DNA of 38,532 nt from Pseudomonadota bacterium (GCA_023386155.1 JAEWKH010000078.1:1-38532); one strand, 5' to 3'. Shown: positions 16,538 to 25,789, counted from the stretch's first letter. The notes: generated by a model not told the origin, from the sequence alone. Numbers and translations: made by a program.

Positions 16538-17551
16538 GTGCAGGTCCTCGCTTCAACCGATAGATTGCCGGCTTCTCCTTCTCTGGGGAAGCGCTGGCTG
16601 CGGGATGCGATCGGCGTGATCCTGATCATCGCCACGGGTCTGGCAGGATACTGGCTGCTTCCGGACAACCTTGCCCTCCTGACGCGGGTCATTGCCATTG
16701 CGCTCCTCGTCCTCTCGATCGATCTGATCACCGGATATTGCGGTGTCGCGACCTTGGGCCAAGCCGCGCTCTTCGGGGCAGGGGCCTACGCGGCTGGCAT
16801 TGCCTGCGTAAACGGCATGACCGAGCCACTGACGCTCATCGCCATCGGCGCGGTCGCAGGCGCTGCTGCCGGGCTCCTCATGGGCTGCGTGATGCTACGT
16901 GCCCACGGTCTCGCCCAGCTTGTTCTCTCCATCGCCATCGTCCAGCTTTTCCACGAGGCCGCCAACAAGGCCTCCGCCTATACGGGCGGCAGCGATGGGC
17001 TGGCCGGCCTGATGGTCAGCCCGCTTTTCGGGGTGTTCGAATTCGATCTCTGGGGGCAGACAGCCTATCTCTTCGGGCTCGCCCTGCTGGTCGTCGTGTT
17101 CATCGCCCTGAAGTTCGTCGTGTCGTCGCCCTTCGGCATGCTGTGCCGGGGCATCAAGGAGGATCCGATCCGCATCCGCGCCATGGGTTCCTTCGTCTTT
17201 CCCGTGCTGCTGAAGATGTTCGTGATCTCCGGCGCGGTCGCCGGCATGGGCGGTGCACTGGCCGCGATCTCCACGCAGGTGGTCGGCCTCGACAGCGTCA
17301 GCTTCGAGCTTTCCGCCAACGCGCTGGTCATGCTGGTGCTCGGCGGGCTGGGCACGCTCTATGGCGCGATCATCGGAACCGTCATCTTCATGGGCTTCGA
17401 GCACATCGTGTCGGCCATCAATCCCTTCCACTGGATGACCATGGTCGGCGCCTTGCTGATCGCCGTCGTGCTCGCCGCACCCGGCGGCCTGAGCGGAGTG
17501 CTCGAAAAATTCTCCGGATCCGGCAAGGGAACGAGGGGAGGCCGGGCATGA
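16538..17551 (+). CDS. ABC transporter permease, LivM type
   Basis: Second permease (337 residues) with a GTG start one base after the preceding stop and GGGAAGG as ribosome site. It has the LivM-type core LSIDLITGYCGVATLGQAALFGAGAY and a coupling region SPFGMLCRGIKEDPIRIRAMG. Its TGA overlaps the ATG of the following ATPase. About ten membrane segments. Confidence 0.9.
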   Translation: MQVLASTDRLPASPSLGKRWLRDAIGVILIIATGLAGYWLLPDNLALLTRVIAIALLVLSIDLITGYCGVATLGQAALFGAGAYAAGIACVNGMTEPLTLIAIGAVAGAAAGLLMGCVMLRAHGLAQLVLSIAIVQLFHEAANKASAYTGGSDGLAGLMVSPLFGVFEFDLWGQTAYLFGLALLVVVFIALKFVVSSPFGMLCRGIKEDPIRIRAMGSFVFPVLLKMFVISGAVAGMGGALAAISTQVVGLDSVSFELSANALVMLVLGGLGTLYGAIIGTVIFMGFEHIVSAINPFHWMTMVGALLIAVVLAAPGGLSGVLEKFSGSGKGTRGGRA

Positions 17552-18312
17552 GCGATCTGTTTCGCGTCGAAGGCCTGACCAAGAACTTCGGCGGCCTCGC
17601 CGTCAGCCGGAACATCTCGCTGTCCATGTCGGCTGGCGAGCGGCTTGCCCTCATAGGCCCGAATGGCGCCGGAAAGACCACCTTCGTCAATCTGGTGACC
17701 GGCCAGATCAAACCGAGCGCCGGCCGCGTCGTCCTCGATGGCGAGGACGTCACGGGGCTCGGTTCCGTCCGACGCGTTCGCAAAGGGCTGGTCCGCACCT
17801 TCCAGGTCACGCGGCTCTTCTCCGAGATGACACCGGAGGAGCATGTGACGCTCACCGTACTGCAGCGGGAAGGAACAGCACGCCGCATCATGAGCCGCTT
17901 TACGGGCAATTCCGACGTGGCGGACGAAGTGGAAGGCATTCTCTTCACGCTCGGATTGCTGGACGTCGCTCGGCGCCCGGTCGGCGCGCTCGCCTATGGC
18001 CAGCAGCGCCTCCTGGAGATCGGCATTGCCCTGGCGCTGCGACCCAAAGTGCTTCTTCTCGACGAACCCGCGGCGGGTGTGCCATCCAGCGATACGCCGA
18101 GGATCGAGCAGGCCCTGGAGCGTCTGCCGCCAAGCCTCGCCGTGCTGATGATCGAGCATGACATGGACCTCGTCTTCCGCTTCGCCAGGCGCGTGGTCGT
18201 GCTGGCAGGCGGTGAGATCATTTTTGAAGGACCGCCTTCCGAAGTCGCCGCCAACGAGAAGGTCCGAGAGGCCTATCTGGGGAACTATGCCCATGCCCGC
18301 CACGTCGCTTGA
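17548..18312 (+). CDS. ABC transporter ATPase, LivG type
   Basis: Cytoplasmic ATPase of 254 residues. Walker A is GPNGAGKT (37-44), the Q-loop is in RTFQVTRLF, the signature is the LivG-style LAYGQQRLLEIG in place of LSGGQ, and Walker B is VLLLDEPAAG. The D-loop region reads VPSSDT where most LivG have LNPxET. The start is ATG 17548, overlapping the permease stop. The open frame extends to 16738 only as an out-of-frame reading of the permease gene. Confidence 0.93.
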   Translation: MSDLFRVEGLTKNFGGLAVSRNISLSMSAGERLALIGPNGAGKTTFVNLVTGQIKPSAGRVVLDGEDVTGLGSVRRVRKGLVRTFQVTRLFSEMTPEEHVTLTVLQREGTARRIMSRFTGNSDVADEVEGILFTLGLLDVARRPVGALAYGQQRLLEIGIALALRPKVLLLDEPAAGVPSSDTPRIEQALERLPPSLAVLMIEHDMDLVFRFARRVVVLAGGEIIFEGPPSEVAANEKVREAYLGNYAHARHVA

Positions 18313-19009
18313 GGTCCGTGGATTGAGCGCGGGCTACGGCCCGACAGTTGTCCTGGAGGACGTGTCATTCTCCGCGCCCTCCGGCGCGCGCTTGTCCATC
18401 CTTGGACGCAACGGGATGGGCAAGACGACGCTGCTCTCGACCCTCATGGGCATGAACCGGCGTTACAGCGGCGAGATCCTGGTCGGCGGCGCCGACGTGT
18501 CGGGCCTCAGGAGTTCGGAGCGGGCCCGCAGGGGCATCGGTCTCGTGCCGCAGACGCGGGACATCTTCCGCTCACTGACCGTCGAGGAGAACCTGATCGT
18601 CGGCGTGAAGGACCGGCCGCGCAACGCCATCCAGGAAGCCTACGACATGTTTCCCCGTCTCCACGAGCGGCGGAAGAATCTAGGCTGGCAGTTGTCGGGC
18701 GGCGAGCAGCAGATGCTCTCCACAGCCAGAACCATCCTCGGACGGCCGTCGGTCCTGCTCCTCGACGAGCCGCTCGAAGGCCTGGCTCCCGTCATCTGCG
18801 AGGAGCTCATGGCCGCCTTTACCCGCCTTGCCTCCAGCGGTGAGATGACCATCCTGCTCGTCGAACAGCGACTGGAAAGCGCTCTCGACTTCGCGGAATC
18901 CGTGCTGATCCTGGAACGCGGGCGGATCGCCTGGCAGGGAACGAGCGAAGCTCTGCGCAAAGATCAGGGACTGGTCGAGCATTATATTGGCGTCGGCTCG
19001 CTGCATTGA
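18293..19009 (+). CDS. ABC transporter ATPase, LivF type
   Basis: Second ATPase of 238 residues with Walker A GRNGMGKT, Q-loop VPQTRDIF, a canonical signature LSGGEQQM and Walker B LLLDEPLEGLAP. ATG 18293 (alternative 18287) overlaps the 3' end of the first ATPase gene by about 20 bases. It is followed 8 bases later by pcaD, so transport and catabolism are in one transcript. Confidence 0.92.
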   Translation: MPATSLEVRGLSAGYGPTVVLEDVSFSAPSGARLSILGRNGMGKTTLLSTLMGMNRRYSGEILVGGADVSGLRSSERARRGIGLVPQTRDIFRSLTVEENLIVGVKDRPRNAIQEAYDMFPRLHERRKNLGWQLSGGEQQMLSTARTILGRPSVLLLDEPLEGLAPVICEELMAAFTRLASSGEMTILLVEQRLESALDFAESVLILERGRIAWQGTSEALRKDQGLVEHYIGVGSLH

Positions 19010-19017
19010 GGTGAGGC

Positions 19018-19812
19018 ATGGCATTCACACGGATCAACGGAATTGTTCTGCATCATCAGATTCTCGGCCGCGGTGACGGGCCGGCTCTGGTCTTCATCAA
19101 TTCGCTCGGAACGGATTTTCGTATCTGGCAGGATGTCGTGCCCGCCTTCATGGACCGGTTCCGGATCGTTCTTTACGACAAGCGCGGGCACGGGCTCTCC
19201 GATGCGCCGCCGGCGCCTTACTCCCTCGACGATCATGCGGACGATCTGATCGCGCTTCTCGATCATCTCAAGATCGAGAAGGCCGCCCTGGTCGGCCTGT
19301 CGGTCGGCGGCATGATCTCACAGCGCATGGCCGTGCGGGCTCCCGAGCGGGTACAGGCGATCACCCTCTGCTGCACGGCGGCGAAGATCGGAACGCCGGA
19401 ACTCTGGGCCGAGCGCATCGCAGCCGTCGAGGATGGCGGGATCGATCCGATCGCCGACAACGTCCTGCAGCGCTGGTTCACGCCGCTGTATCGGGAAACC
19501 CGTGCGGACGAGGTCGCAGGCTGGCGCAACATGCTGGTCCGCACGCCGGCTCACGGATACGCGGGGACCTGCGCGGCCATCCGCGACGCGGATCTGAGAC
19601 CCGATGCAGGCCGGATCAAGGCTCCGACCCTGTGCGTCGCCGGCGACCAGGACGGGTCGACGCCGGCGGATGTGGTGAAGGGCATGGCGGACCTCATCCC
19701 GGGCGCACATTTCGCGCTGATCGACGGGGCAGGGCACATACCGTGCGTGGAGAAACCCGCCGTATTGTCGAAACTCATCAGCCAGCACCTCCAGGAGGCC
19801 GGACTTGTCTGA
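19018..19812 (+). CDS. pcaD: 3-oxoadipate enol-lactonase
   Basis: Alpha/beta hydrolase converting beta-ketoadipate enol-lactone to beta-ketoadipate. The nucleophile S95 is in GLSVGG, the acid is probably D212 in GDQDGSTP, and the base is H240 in GAGHIPC. The oxyanion-side strand motif is FINSLGTDFRIW. The 264-residue length is typical of stand-alone PcaD. It starts 8 bases after the LivF gene and overlaps pcaC by 8 bases. Confidence 0.93.
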   Translation: MAFTRINGIVLHHQILGRGDGPALVFINSLGTDFRIWQDVVPAFMDRFRIVLYDKRGHGLSDAPPAPYSLDDHADDLIALLDHLKIEKAALVGLSVGGMISQRMAVRAPERVQAITLCCTAAKIGTPELWAERIAAVEDGGIDPIADNVLQRWFTPLYRETRADEVAGWRNMLVRTPAHGYAGTCAAIRDADLRPDAGRIKAPTLCVAGDQDGSTPADVVKGMADLIPGAHFALIDGAGHIPCVEKPAVLSKLISQHLQEAGLV

Positions 19813-20212
19813 GAAGCAACAGAGCGAGCGTTACAACGCGGGCATGGCCGTGCGCCGTCAGGTTCTCGGCGACGCCCATGTGGACCGGGCAACCGCGCAG
19901 ATGACTGAGTTCGATGCCGACTTCCAGACCTTCATCACCGAAGGAGCCTGGGGATCGGTGTGGGCGCGTCCCGGATTCACCAAGCGCGAGCGCTCCATCG
20001 TGACCATCGCGCTGCTGGCGGCCCTCGGGCAGGACGACGAAATCGCCATGCATGTCCGCGCGACCCGCAATACGGGGGCGACCAAGGAGGACATCAAGGA
20101 GGCGCTGCTGCACGTGGCTGTCTATGCCGGCGTGCCGGCCGCCAACCACGCCATCAAGATCGTCAAGAAGACCCTTGCGGAAATGGAATCTGCTCCGGAT
20201 CAGGCGAAATAG
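19805..20212 (+). CDS. pcaC: 4-carboxymuconolactone decarboxylase
   Basis: Small decarboxylase (135 residues) making beta-ketoadipate enol-lactone. It has the AhpD-like/CMD fold with family residues in GAWGSVWARPGFTKRERS, EIAMHVRATRNTGATKEDI and AVYAGVPAANHA. The start is TTG at 19805, inside the pcaD end and preceded by a strong AGGAGG. It is separate from PcaD, unlike the PcaL fusions of some bacteria. Confidence 0.94.
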   Translation: MSEKQQSERYNAGMAVRRQVLGDAHVDRATAQMTEFDADFQTFITEGAWGSVWARPGFTKRERSIVTIALLAALGQDDEIAMHVRATRNTGATKEDIKEALLHVAVYAGVPAANHAIKIVKKTLAEMESAPDQAK

Positions 20213-20263
20213 GGCAGGATACACGGACGCGCCCGTCGAAGGCGTGGTCCGAGAGGAGGAAAC

Positions 20264-20989
20264 ATGACGGATAACGGCCAATTCTTCCAGCGTGACCGGA
20301 CCTGGCATCCGCCGGCCTTCACGCCCTCCTACAAGACGTCGGTGCTCCGATCGCCGCAGCAGCCGCTCATCTCGCTCGAGAACACTCTCTCGGAGACGAC
20401 CGGCCCTGTCTTGGGGCATTCCAAGATCGGTCCTTTGGACAATGATCTCATCCGCAACTACGCGAAGACCGGCGAGGCGATTGGGCAGCGCATCATCGTC
20501 TATGGCCGCGTGCTGGACGAGAACGCCCGGCCTGTTCCCGGCGCGCTCGTCGAATTCTGGCAGGCGAATGCCGGCGGGCGCTATCGTCATAAGAAGGAAA
20601 CCTATCTCGCCGCCATCGATCCGAATTTCGGCGGCTGCGGGCGCACGATCACGGACGAAGAGGGGCGCTACTGGTTCCGCACCATCAAGCCCGGCGCCTA
20701 TCCGTGGCCGAACGGCGTGAATGACTGGCGCCCGGCGCATATCCACTTCTCGATTTTCGGGCATGCCTTTGCGCAGCGTCTGATCACTCAGATGTATTTC
20801 GAGGGCGACCCGATGATCTGGCAGGATCCGATCGCCATGACGATACCCGACAAGGCGGCCGTCGAGCAGCTCATCGCGGCTCTGGACCGCCAGAACACGC
20901 TGCCGATGGATGCTCTCGCTTATAAGTTCGACATCGTCCTGCGCGGCCGCCGCTCGACCATGTTCGAGAACCGGATGGAGGGGAACTGA
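20264..20989 (+). CDS. pcaH: Protocatechuate 3,4-dioxygenase beta subunit
   Basis: Iron-bearing subunit that opens protocatechuate between the hydroxyls using O2. Fe(III) ligands are visible at Y107, Y146, H159 and H161, each one residue off the Pseudomonas numbering (Y108, Y147, H160, H162). GGRYRHK and DWRPAHIHFSIFG are conserved. 241 residues. A strong GAGGAGGAAAC ribosome site precedes ATG 20264. Its stop overlaps the pcaG ATG by one base, fitting a 1:1 complex. Confidence 0.97.
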   Translation: MTDNGQFFQRDRTWHPPAFTPSYKTSVLRSPQQPLISLENTLSETTGPVLGHSKIGPLDNDLIRNYAKTGEAIGQRIIVYGRVLDENARPVPGALVEFWQANAGGRYRHKKETYLAAIDPNFGGCGRTITDEEGRYWFRTIKPGAYPWPNGVNDWRPAHIHFSIFGHAFAQRLITQMYFEGDPMIWQDPIAMTIPDKAAVEQLIAALDRQNTLPMDALAYKFDIVLRGRRSTMFENRMEGN

Positions 20990-21615
20990 TGGTTCAGAAG
21001 CTCGATTTCCTGAAAGAGTCGCCTTCCCAGACAGCGGGACCCTACGTTCATATCGGGACGAACCCGAACTGGGTGGAGATCACCGGCGTCTGGAATGAGG
21101 ATCTCGGACTGGTTCTGGTCGGCCCGGAGACGAAGGGAGAGCGCATCGTCGTCAAGGGCCGCGTCTTCGATGGGGCAGGCGACCCCTTGAGGGACGCTCT
21201 TATCGAGATCTGGCAGGCCGATGCCGACGGGCTTCACAACAGCCCGTCCGAGACGCGCGGGAAGGCCGATCCCAACTTCGTCGGCTGGGGACGCCAGCCC
21301 TGCGACGGCACCACAGGCGAATACCGCTTCGAGACGATCAAGCCGGGCCGCGTTCCCTTCAGGGATGGGCGGCTGATGGCGCCGCACATCACGTTCTGGA
21401 TCGTGGCGCGCGGCATCAATATCGGCCTGCACACGCGCATGTATTTCGGCGACGAGGAGGCCGCCAATGCCGAGTGCCCCGTCCTGGCCCAGATCGCCAG
21501 AAGGCAGAGGATTCCGACCCTGATCGCCTCGCGCAGCGAGGAGAACGGAATTCCGACCTATTCCTTCGACATCCACCTGCAGGGTGAGAAGGAAACCATC
21601 TTTTTCGATATCTGA
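20989..21615 (+). CDS. pcaG: Protocatechuate 3,4-dioxygenase alpha subunit
   Basis: Partner subunit (208 residues) forming part of the active-site pocket. It has the same beta-sandwich fold as PcaH (ALIEIWQADADG; RFETIKPGRVPF) but lacks the Tyr/His iron ligands, as alpha subunits do. It is translationally coupled to pcaH by a TGATG overlap. Confidence 0.96.
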   Translation: MVQKLDFLKESPSQTAGPYVHIGTNPNWVEITGVWNEDLGLVLVGPETKGERIVVKGRVFDGAGDPLRDALIEIWQADADGLHNSPSETRGKADPNFVGWGRQPCDGTTGEYRFETIKPGRVPFRDGRLMAPHITFWIVARGINIGLHTRMYFGDEEAANAECPVLAQIARRQRIPTLIASRSEENGIPTYSFDIHLQGEKETIFFDI

Positions 21616-21636
21616 TTGCCGTTCTGAAAGCATATC

Positions 21637-22488
21637 ATGGCCAAGTTCCAGAGCCTCAAGGAGGCAATTGCCGAGAACCTGCGCGACGGCGACACGGTCG
21701 CCTTCGAAGGGTTCACCCATCTCATTCCCCATGCCGCCGCCCATGAAGTGATCCGACAGGGGATCAAGGATCTCACCCTGATCCGCATGACGCCGGACAT
21801 CATCTACGATCAGATGATCGGCATGGGCCTCGTGAAGAAGGTTATCTTCTCCTATGCGGGCAATCCGGGCGTCGGCCTCTTGCGCCGCATGCGGGACGCC
21901 ATCGAGAACGGCTGGCCGAGGGGCATCGAGACGGTGGAACACAGTCACGCGGCCATGGCCAATGCCTATGAGGCGGGAGCCGCGGGCCTGCCCTGCGCCG
22001 TGTTCCGCGGCTATCGCGGCGCAGGCCTCAAGGACGTCAACCCGGCGATCAAGAGCATCACGTGCCCCTTCACCGGCGAGGAGCTCGCGGCGGTGCCGGC
22101 CCATCGTCCGGATGTGGCCGTCATCCATGCCCAGAAGGCGAGCAGGCGCGGCGACGTGCTGGTGGAAGGCATCATCGGCGTGCAGAAGGAGGCGGTCCTG
22201 GCCTCCAAGCGCTCCGTAGTGACGGTCGAGGAAATCGTCGAGGACTTCGACGACCTGCATCCGAACCTCTGCGTGCTGCCGCACTGGACGGTGACGTCCA
22301 TCGCGCACGTGCCGGGCGGGGCGCATCCGTCCTACACCCACGGCTATTACGACCGCGACAACGCGGCCTATCTCGAATGGGACAAGATTTCCGCGGACCG
22401 CGACCTGTTTACTGTCTGGATGAGGGAGAATGTGCTCCATCAGGGGCCCGAGATATTCGCCGCGCGCGTGAAGGGATTGCAGGAATGA
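21637..22488 (+). CDS. pcaI: 3-oxoadipate CoA-transferase subunit A
   Basis: Alpha subunit (283 residues) of the enzyme that activates beta-ketoadipate with CoA from succinyl-CoA. It is of the GctA/CatI-like class, longer than the roughly 230-residue PcaI of Pseudomonas. Features include EGFTHLIPHAAAHEVIRQG and a C-terminal region ending VLHQGPEIF. It starts 21 bases after pcaG and overlaps pcaJ (ATGA). Confidence 0.92.
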   Translation: MAKFQSLKEAIAENLRDGDTVAFEGFTHLIPHAAAHEVIRQGIKDLTLIRMTPDIIYDQMIGMGLVKKVIFSYAGNPGVGLLRRMRDAIENGWPRGIETVEHSHAAMANAYEAGAAGLPCAVFRGYRGAGLKDVNPAIKSITCPFTGEELAAVPAHRPDVAVIHAQKASRRGDVLVEGIIGVQKEAVLASKRSVVTVEEIVEDFDDLHPNLCVLPHWTVTSIAHVPGGAHPSYTHGYYDRDNAAYLEWDKISADRDLFTVWMRENVLHQGPEIFAARVKGLQE

Positions 22489-23273
22489 CCGACCTCACGG
22501 ACTTTACGCCCACTGAGATGATGACCATCGCGGCGGCGCGGGCTCTGTCGAACGACGATGTCTGCTTCGTGGGCATCGGTGCCCCGTCGGCAGCCTGCAA
22601 CGTGGCCCGCCTGACCCATGCGCCGGACATTACCCTGATCTACGAGAGCGGCACCATCGGCACGGCGCCGAGCGTGCTGCCGCTCTCCATCGGCGACGGG
22701 GAGCTGTGCGAGACCGCCGTGACCACTGTCTCCGTGCCCGAAATGTTCCGCTACTGGCTCCAGGGTGGCCGGATTTCCATCGGCTTCCTGGGTGCCGCCC
22801 AGCTTGACCGCTTCGGCAATATCAACACCACCGTGATCGGCGACTATCACAAGCCGAAGGTGCGCCTGCCCGGCGGCGGCGGCGCGCCCGAGATCGCCAC
22901 TTCCTGCGGACAGGTCTTCATCACCATGAAGCAGGCGACGCGCGGCATGGTGGAAAAGATCGACTTCTACACCTCGTTCGGCCATGGCGAGGGCGGCAAC
23001 CACCGCCAGCGCCTGGGCATCACCACCAAGGGTCCGACACTCCTGATCACGGACCTGGCCATCTGGAAACCGGATCCCGAGACAAAGGAATTCACCGTCG
23101 TGTCGATGCATCGCGGCGTGACCCGGGATAAGGTGCAGGAAACCTGCGGTTGGAAGGTGCGATTCTCCGAACACCTTAAGGAAACGCTTCCACCGTCCGA
23201 ACTCGAACTCACCACCCTGCGCGAGCTTCAGGCCAGGACCGAGCAAGCTCACGGCGGAAAGAAGGGGAACTGA
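22485..23273 (+). CDS. pcaJ: 3-oxoadipate CoA-transferase subunit B
   Basis: Beta subunit (262 residues). The likely catalytic Glu is in LIYESGTIG, and the family motif FLGAAQLDRFGNINTT is present. ATG 22485 overlaps the pcaI stop. An open frame extending back to 22062 is an out-of-frame reading of pcaI. pcaF follows after one base. Confidence 0.92.
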   Translation: MTDLTDFTPTEMMTIAAARALSNDDVCFVGIGAPSAACNVARLTHAPDITLIYESGTIGTAPSVLPLSIGDGELCETAVTTVSVPEMFRYWLQGGRISIGFLGAAQLDRFGNINTTVIGDYHKPKVRLPGGGGAPEIATSCGQVFITMKQATRGMVEKIDFYTSFGHGEGGNHRQRLGITTKGPTLLITDLAIWKPDPETKEFTVVSMHRGVTRDKVQETCGWKVRFSEHLKETLPPSELELTTLRELQARTEQAHGGKKGN

Positions 23274-23274
23274 T

Positions 23275-24480
23275 ATGCGTGAAGCCTATATCTGCGCCTA
23301 TGTGCGCACGCCCATCGGCCGCTACGGCGGTTCTCTTTCCAGCGTCCGCGCGGACGACCTCGCGGCGATACCGCTGAAGGCACTCCGGGAGCGTCTGCCG
23401 AACCTCGACTTCGAGGCCATCGACGACGTCTTCTATGGCTGCGCCAATCAGGCGGGCGAGGATAATCGCAACGTCGCCCGTATGGCCGTGCTTCTGGCGG
23501 GCCTGCCTGGCTCGATCCCAGGCACGACCATGAACCGCCTCTGCGGCTCCGGCATGGACGCGGTCATCGCTGCAGCCCGCGCCATCAAGGCCGGTGAGGC
23601 GGAGATCATGATCGCTGGCGGCGTGGAATCCATGTCGCGTGCCCCCTTCGTCATTCCGAAGGCCGACACGGCCTTCTCGCGCAATGCGGAAATCTACGAC
23701 ACCACCATCGGCTGGCGCTTCACCAACCCGCTGATCAAGCAGCAATACGGCGTCGATTCCATGCCGGAGACCGGCGAGAACGTGGCGGAGGAGTTCCGCG
23801 TCTCCCGGGAGGACCAGGACGCCTTTGCGCTCCGCTCGCAGAAGAAGGCAGCAGCTGCCCAGGCCAACGGACGCCTGGCGCAGGAGATCGTCCCCGTCAC
23901 GATCCCCAAGCGGAAGGGCGACCCGATCGTCGTCGACAAGGACGAGCATCCACGAGGTGACACGACCCTGGAACAATTGGCGAAGCTGCCGACCCCATTC
24001 CGCAAGGACGGCACCGTAACCGCCGGCAATGCGTCCGGCGTCAATGACGGTTCAGCCGCCCTCATCGTTGCTTCCGAGGATGCTGTCCGGAAATTCGGCC
24101 TCGAGCCCATCGCTCGCGTCGTCGGTGGAGCGACGGCCGGAGTCGCGCCGCGCATCATGGGTATCGGGCCGGCGCCGGCGACCAAGAAGCTCTGCGCGCG
24201 GCTTGGCCTCAAGCCGACGGATTTCGACGTGGTGGAGCTGAACGAAGCATTCGCCAGCCAGGGCATCGCTGTTCTGCGCGAACTGGGCATCCCGGAGGAT
24301 GCGGAGCACGTGAACCCGAATGGCGGAGCCATCGCTCTCGGCCATCCGCTCGGCATGTCCGGCGCCCGCATCGCCGGCACGGCGGCGCTGGAAATGAAGC
24401 TCCGGGGCAAGAAGCGTGCGCTTGCGACCATGTGCATCGGTGTCGGACAAGGCATCGCCATCGCGCTCGAAGCCGTGTGA
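23275..24480 (+). CDS. pcaF: 3-oxoadipyl-CoA thiolase
   Basis: Thiolase (401 residues) splitting beta-ketoadipyl-CoA into succinyl-CoA and acetyl-CoA. The nucleophile is C90 in NRLCGSGMDAV, with H357 in GGAIALGHPLG and C387 in CIGVGQG. The N-terminal AYICAYVRTPIGRYGG is typical of PcaF. AAGGGGAAC precedes the ATG. It completes the pathway encoded by this operon. Confidence 0.96.
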   Translation: MREAYICAYVRTPIGRYGGSLSSVRADDLAAIPLKALRERLPNLDFEAIDDVFYGCANQAGEDNRNVARMAVLLAGLPGSIPGTTMNRLCGSGMDAVIAAARAIKAGEAEIMIAGGVESMSRAPFVIPKADTAFSRNAEIYDTTIGWRFTNPLIKQQYGVDSMPETGENVAEEFRVSREDQDAFALRSQKKAAAAQANGRLAQEIVPVTIPKRKGDPIVVDKDEHPRGDTTLEQLAKLPTPFRKDGTVTAGNASGVNDGSAALIVASEDAVRKFGLEPIARVVGGATAGVAPRIMGIGPAPATKKLCARLGLKPTDFDVVELNEAFASQGIAVLRELGIPEDAEHVNPNGGAIALGHPLGMSGARIAGTAALEMKLRGKKRALATMCIGVGQGIAIALEAV

Positions 24481-24490
24481 CGCGAGGACC

Positions 24491-25561
24491 ATGATGACAC
24501 AGACGCTCCCCTATCCCCTGTTGCAAGCCTTCGTCGGCGACGAGGAGGTGGGGGTGTTCTTCTCCAACGAAGCCGAACTTTCGGCCATGCTGAGGGTCGA
24601 AGCCGCTCTCGCCGAGGCTGAGGCAAAGGTCGGGCTGATCGGCGAGGAGGCTGCGCGTCGGATCGCCGAGGTCTGCGGCAGCTTTCAGGCGGACTGGAGC
24701 AGACTCGCCGAAGGCTTGATCCGGGACGGCGTGGTCGTACCGGATTTCGTCCGGCAGTTGCGCGCGGCTGTCGGTGAGCCCCACGCGACAGCCGTTCATA
24801 TGGGTGCCACCAGCCAGGACATCATCGACACGGCTCTCGTCCTGCGACTGAAGAGCATTATCGGGATTCTCGGAAGCCGTCTCGATGCGCTGGTCCATTC
24901 ACTCGACGGATTGAAGCGCCGGGACGGCTCGGTGACCCTGATGGCGCACACCCGGATGCAGCAGGCCCTCCGTTTCACGGCAGGGGACAAGATCGATACC
25001 TGGATCCAGCCTCTGGAGCGGCACAGGGAAGCTCTGGCGACGCTCGCGCCAGGCCTGCTGGTGATCCAGCTCGGGGGGCCCATCGGCACCCGCGGCGAAC
25101 TGAAGGGCCAAGGCGATGCCGTAGCCGATGCCATGGCCAGTATCCTTGGGCTCGGTAGCGCCCCCTCCTGGCACTCGCAGCGCGATCGCATCGGAGAGTT
25201 CGGCTCCTTCTTGTCGCAGCTCACCGGGACGCTCGGCAAGTTCGGCCAGGATGTCGCCCTGATGGCCCAGAACGAGGTCGGCGAGGTGAGCCTTGCAACG
25301 GGCGGCGGCTCGTCGGCCATGCCGCACAAGTCCAATCCGGTGCCGGCAGAGGTTCTTGTGGCGCTGGCCCGCTTCAATGCCGGCATGGTCGGCACTCTCC
25401 ATCAGGCTCTGGTGCATGAAAACGAGCGGTCGGGAGCCGCCTGGACGCTGGAGTGGATGGTCCTGCCACAGATGGCGGTCACCTCGGCCGCAGCCTTGCG
25501 CAGTGCTCAGAGCCTGATCGGGAGCATGACATTTGCGCCCTCAAAAGCGGCGGAACGGTAA
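24491..25561 (+). CDS. pcaB: 3-carboxy-cis,cis-muconate cycloisomerase
   Basis: Fumarase/aspartase-superfamily enzyme making gamma-carboxymuconolactone from the PcaHG product. The superfamily signature GSSAMPHKSNP and the early GATSQDIIDTAL are present. The start is ATG 24491 or 24494 with GCGAGGAC upstream; the frame extending to 24416 overlaps the pcaF end. At 356 residues it belongs to the short PcaB type, shorter than the roughly 450-residue Pseudomonas enzyme. It is the last gene of the operon and converges on a small gene 5 bases away. Confidence 0.93.
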   Translation: MMTQTLPYPLLQAFVGDEEVGVFFSNEAELSAMLRVEAALAEAEAKVGLIGEEAARRIAEVCGSFQADWSRLAEGLIRDGVVVPDFVRQLRAAVGEPHATAVHMGATSQDIIDTALVLRLKSIIGILGSRLDALVHSLDGLKRRDGSVTLMAHTRMQQALRFTAGDKIDTWIQPLERHREALATLAPGLLVIQLGGPIGTRGELKGQGDAVADAMASILGLGSAPSWHSQRDRIGEFGSFLSQLTGTLGKFGQDVALMAQNEVGEVSLATGGGSSAMPHKSNPVPAEVLVALARFNAGMVGTLHQALVHENERSGAAWTLEWMVLPQMAVTSAAALRSAQSLIGSMTFAPSKAAER

Positions 25562-25566
25562 CCGCC

Positions 25567-25734
25567 TCAGGCATCGCCGACGATGACGGTGATCCGGCCG
25601 GAGCCGCCGCAATCCAGGCATGGCTTTTGCCCGATTCTTCCGGTTCCACTGCAGGCTGGGCAGGTAATCTCCCCGGTCTGCTTTGCGCCCGGTGTATCCT
25701 CATCTCCCGGGTTCTTTCCGTCAGTGTCGGACAT
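25567..25734 (-). CDS. Small CxxCxGxG zinc-finger-like protein
   Basis: Predicted 55-residue protein. The first 20 residues are acidic and polar. They are followed by two DnaJ-type motifs, C25-P-A-C28-SGTG and C39-L-D-C42-GGSG, able to bind one zinc. AGGAGGAG lies 8 bases before ATG 25734, which supports translation. It lies 55 bases after the AraC regulator on the same strand and converges with pcaB. Such mini-proteins occur widely without assigned function. Translated conservation is likely given the clean motif spacing; the role is unknown. Confidence 0.75.
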   Translation of the reverse strand: MSDTDGKNPGDEDTPGAKQTGEITCPACSGTGRIGQKPCLDCGGSGRITVIVGDA

Positions 25735-25789
25735 GGCGTGTCTCCTCCTGCCGATAACGTCATGGATCTGCTTGGGTTCTGCGGATGCG

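Noticed and set aside
16738..17547. Long N-terminal extension of the first LivG ATPase
   Set aside because: It is an out-of-frame reading of the LivM gene; the ATPase proper starts at the ATGA overlap at 17548.
20920..22440. 506-residue - strand frame opposite pcaG and pcaI
   Set aside because: Shadow of two well-supported genes; no domain seen.
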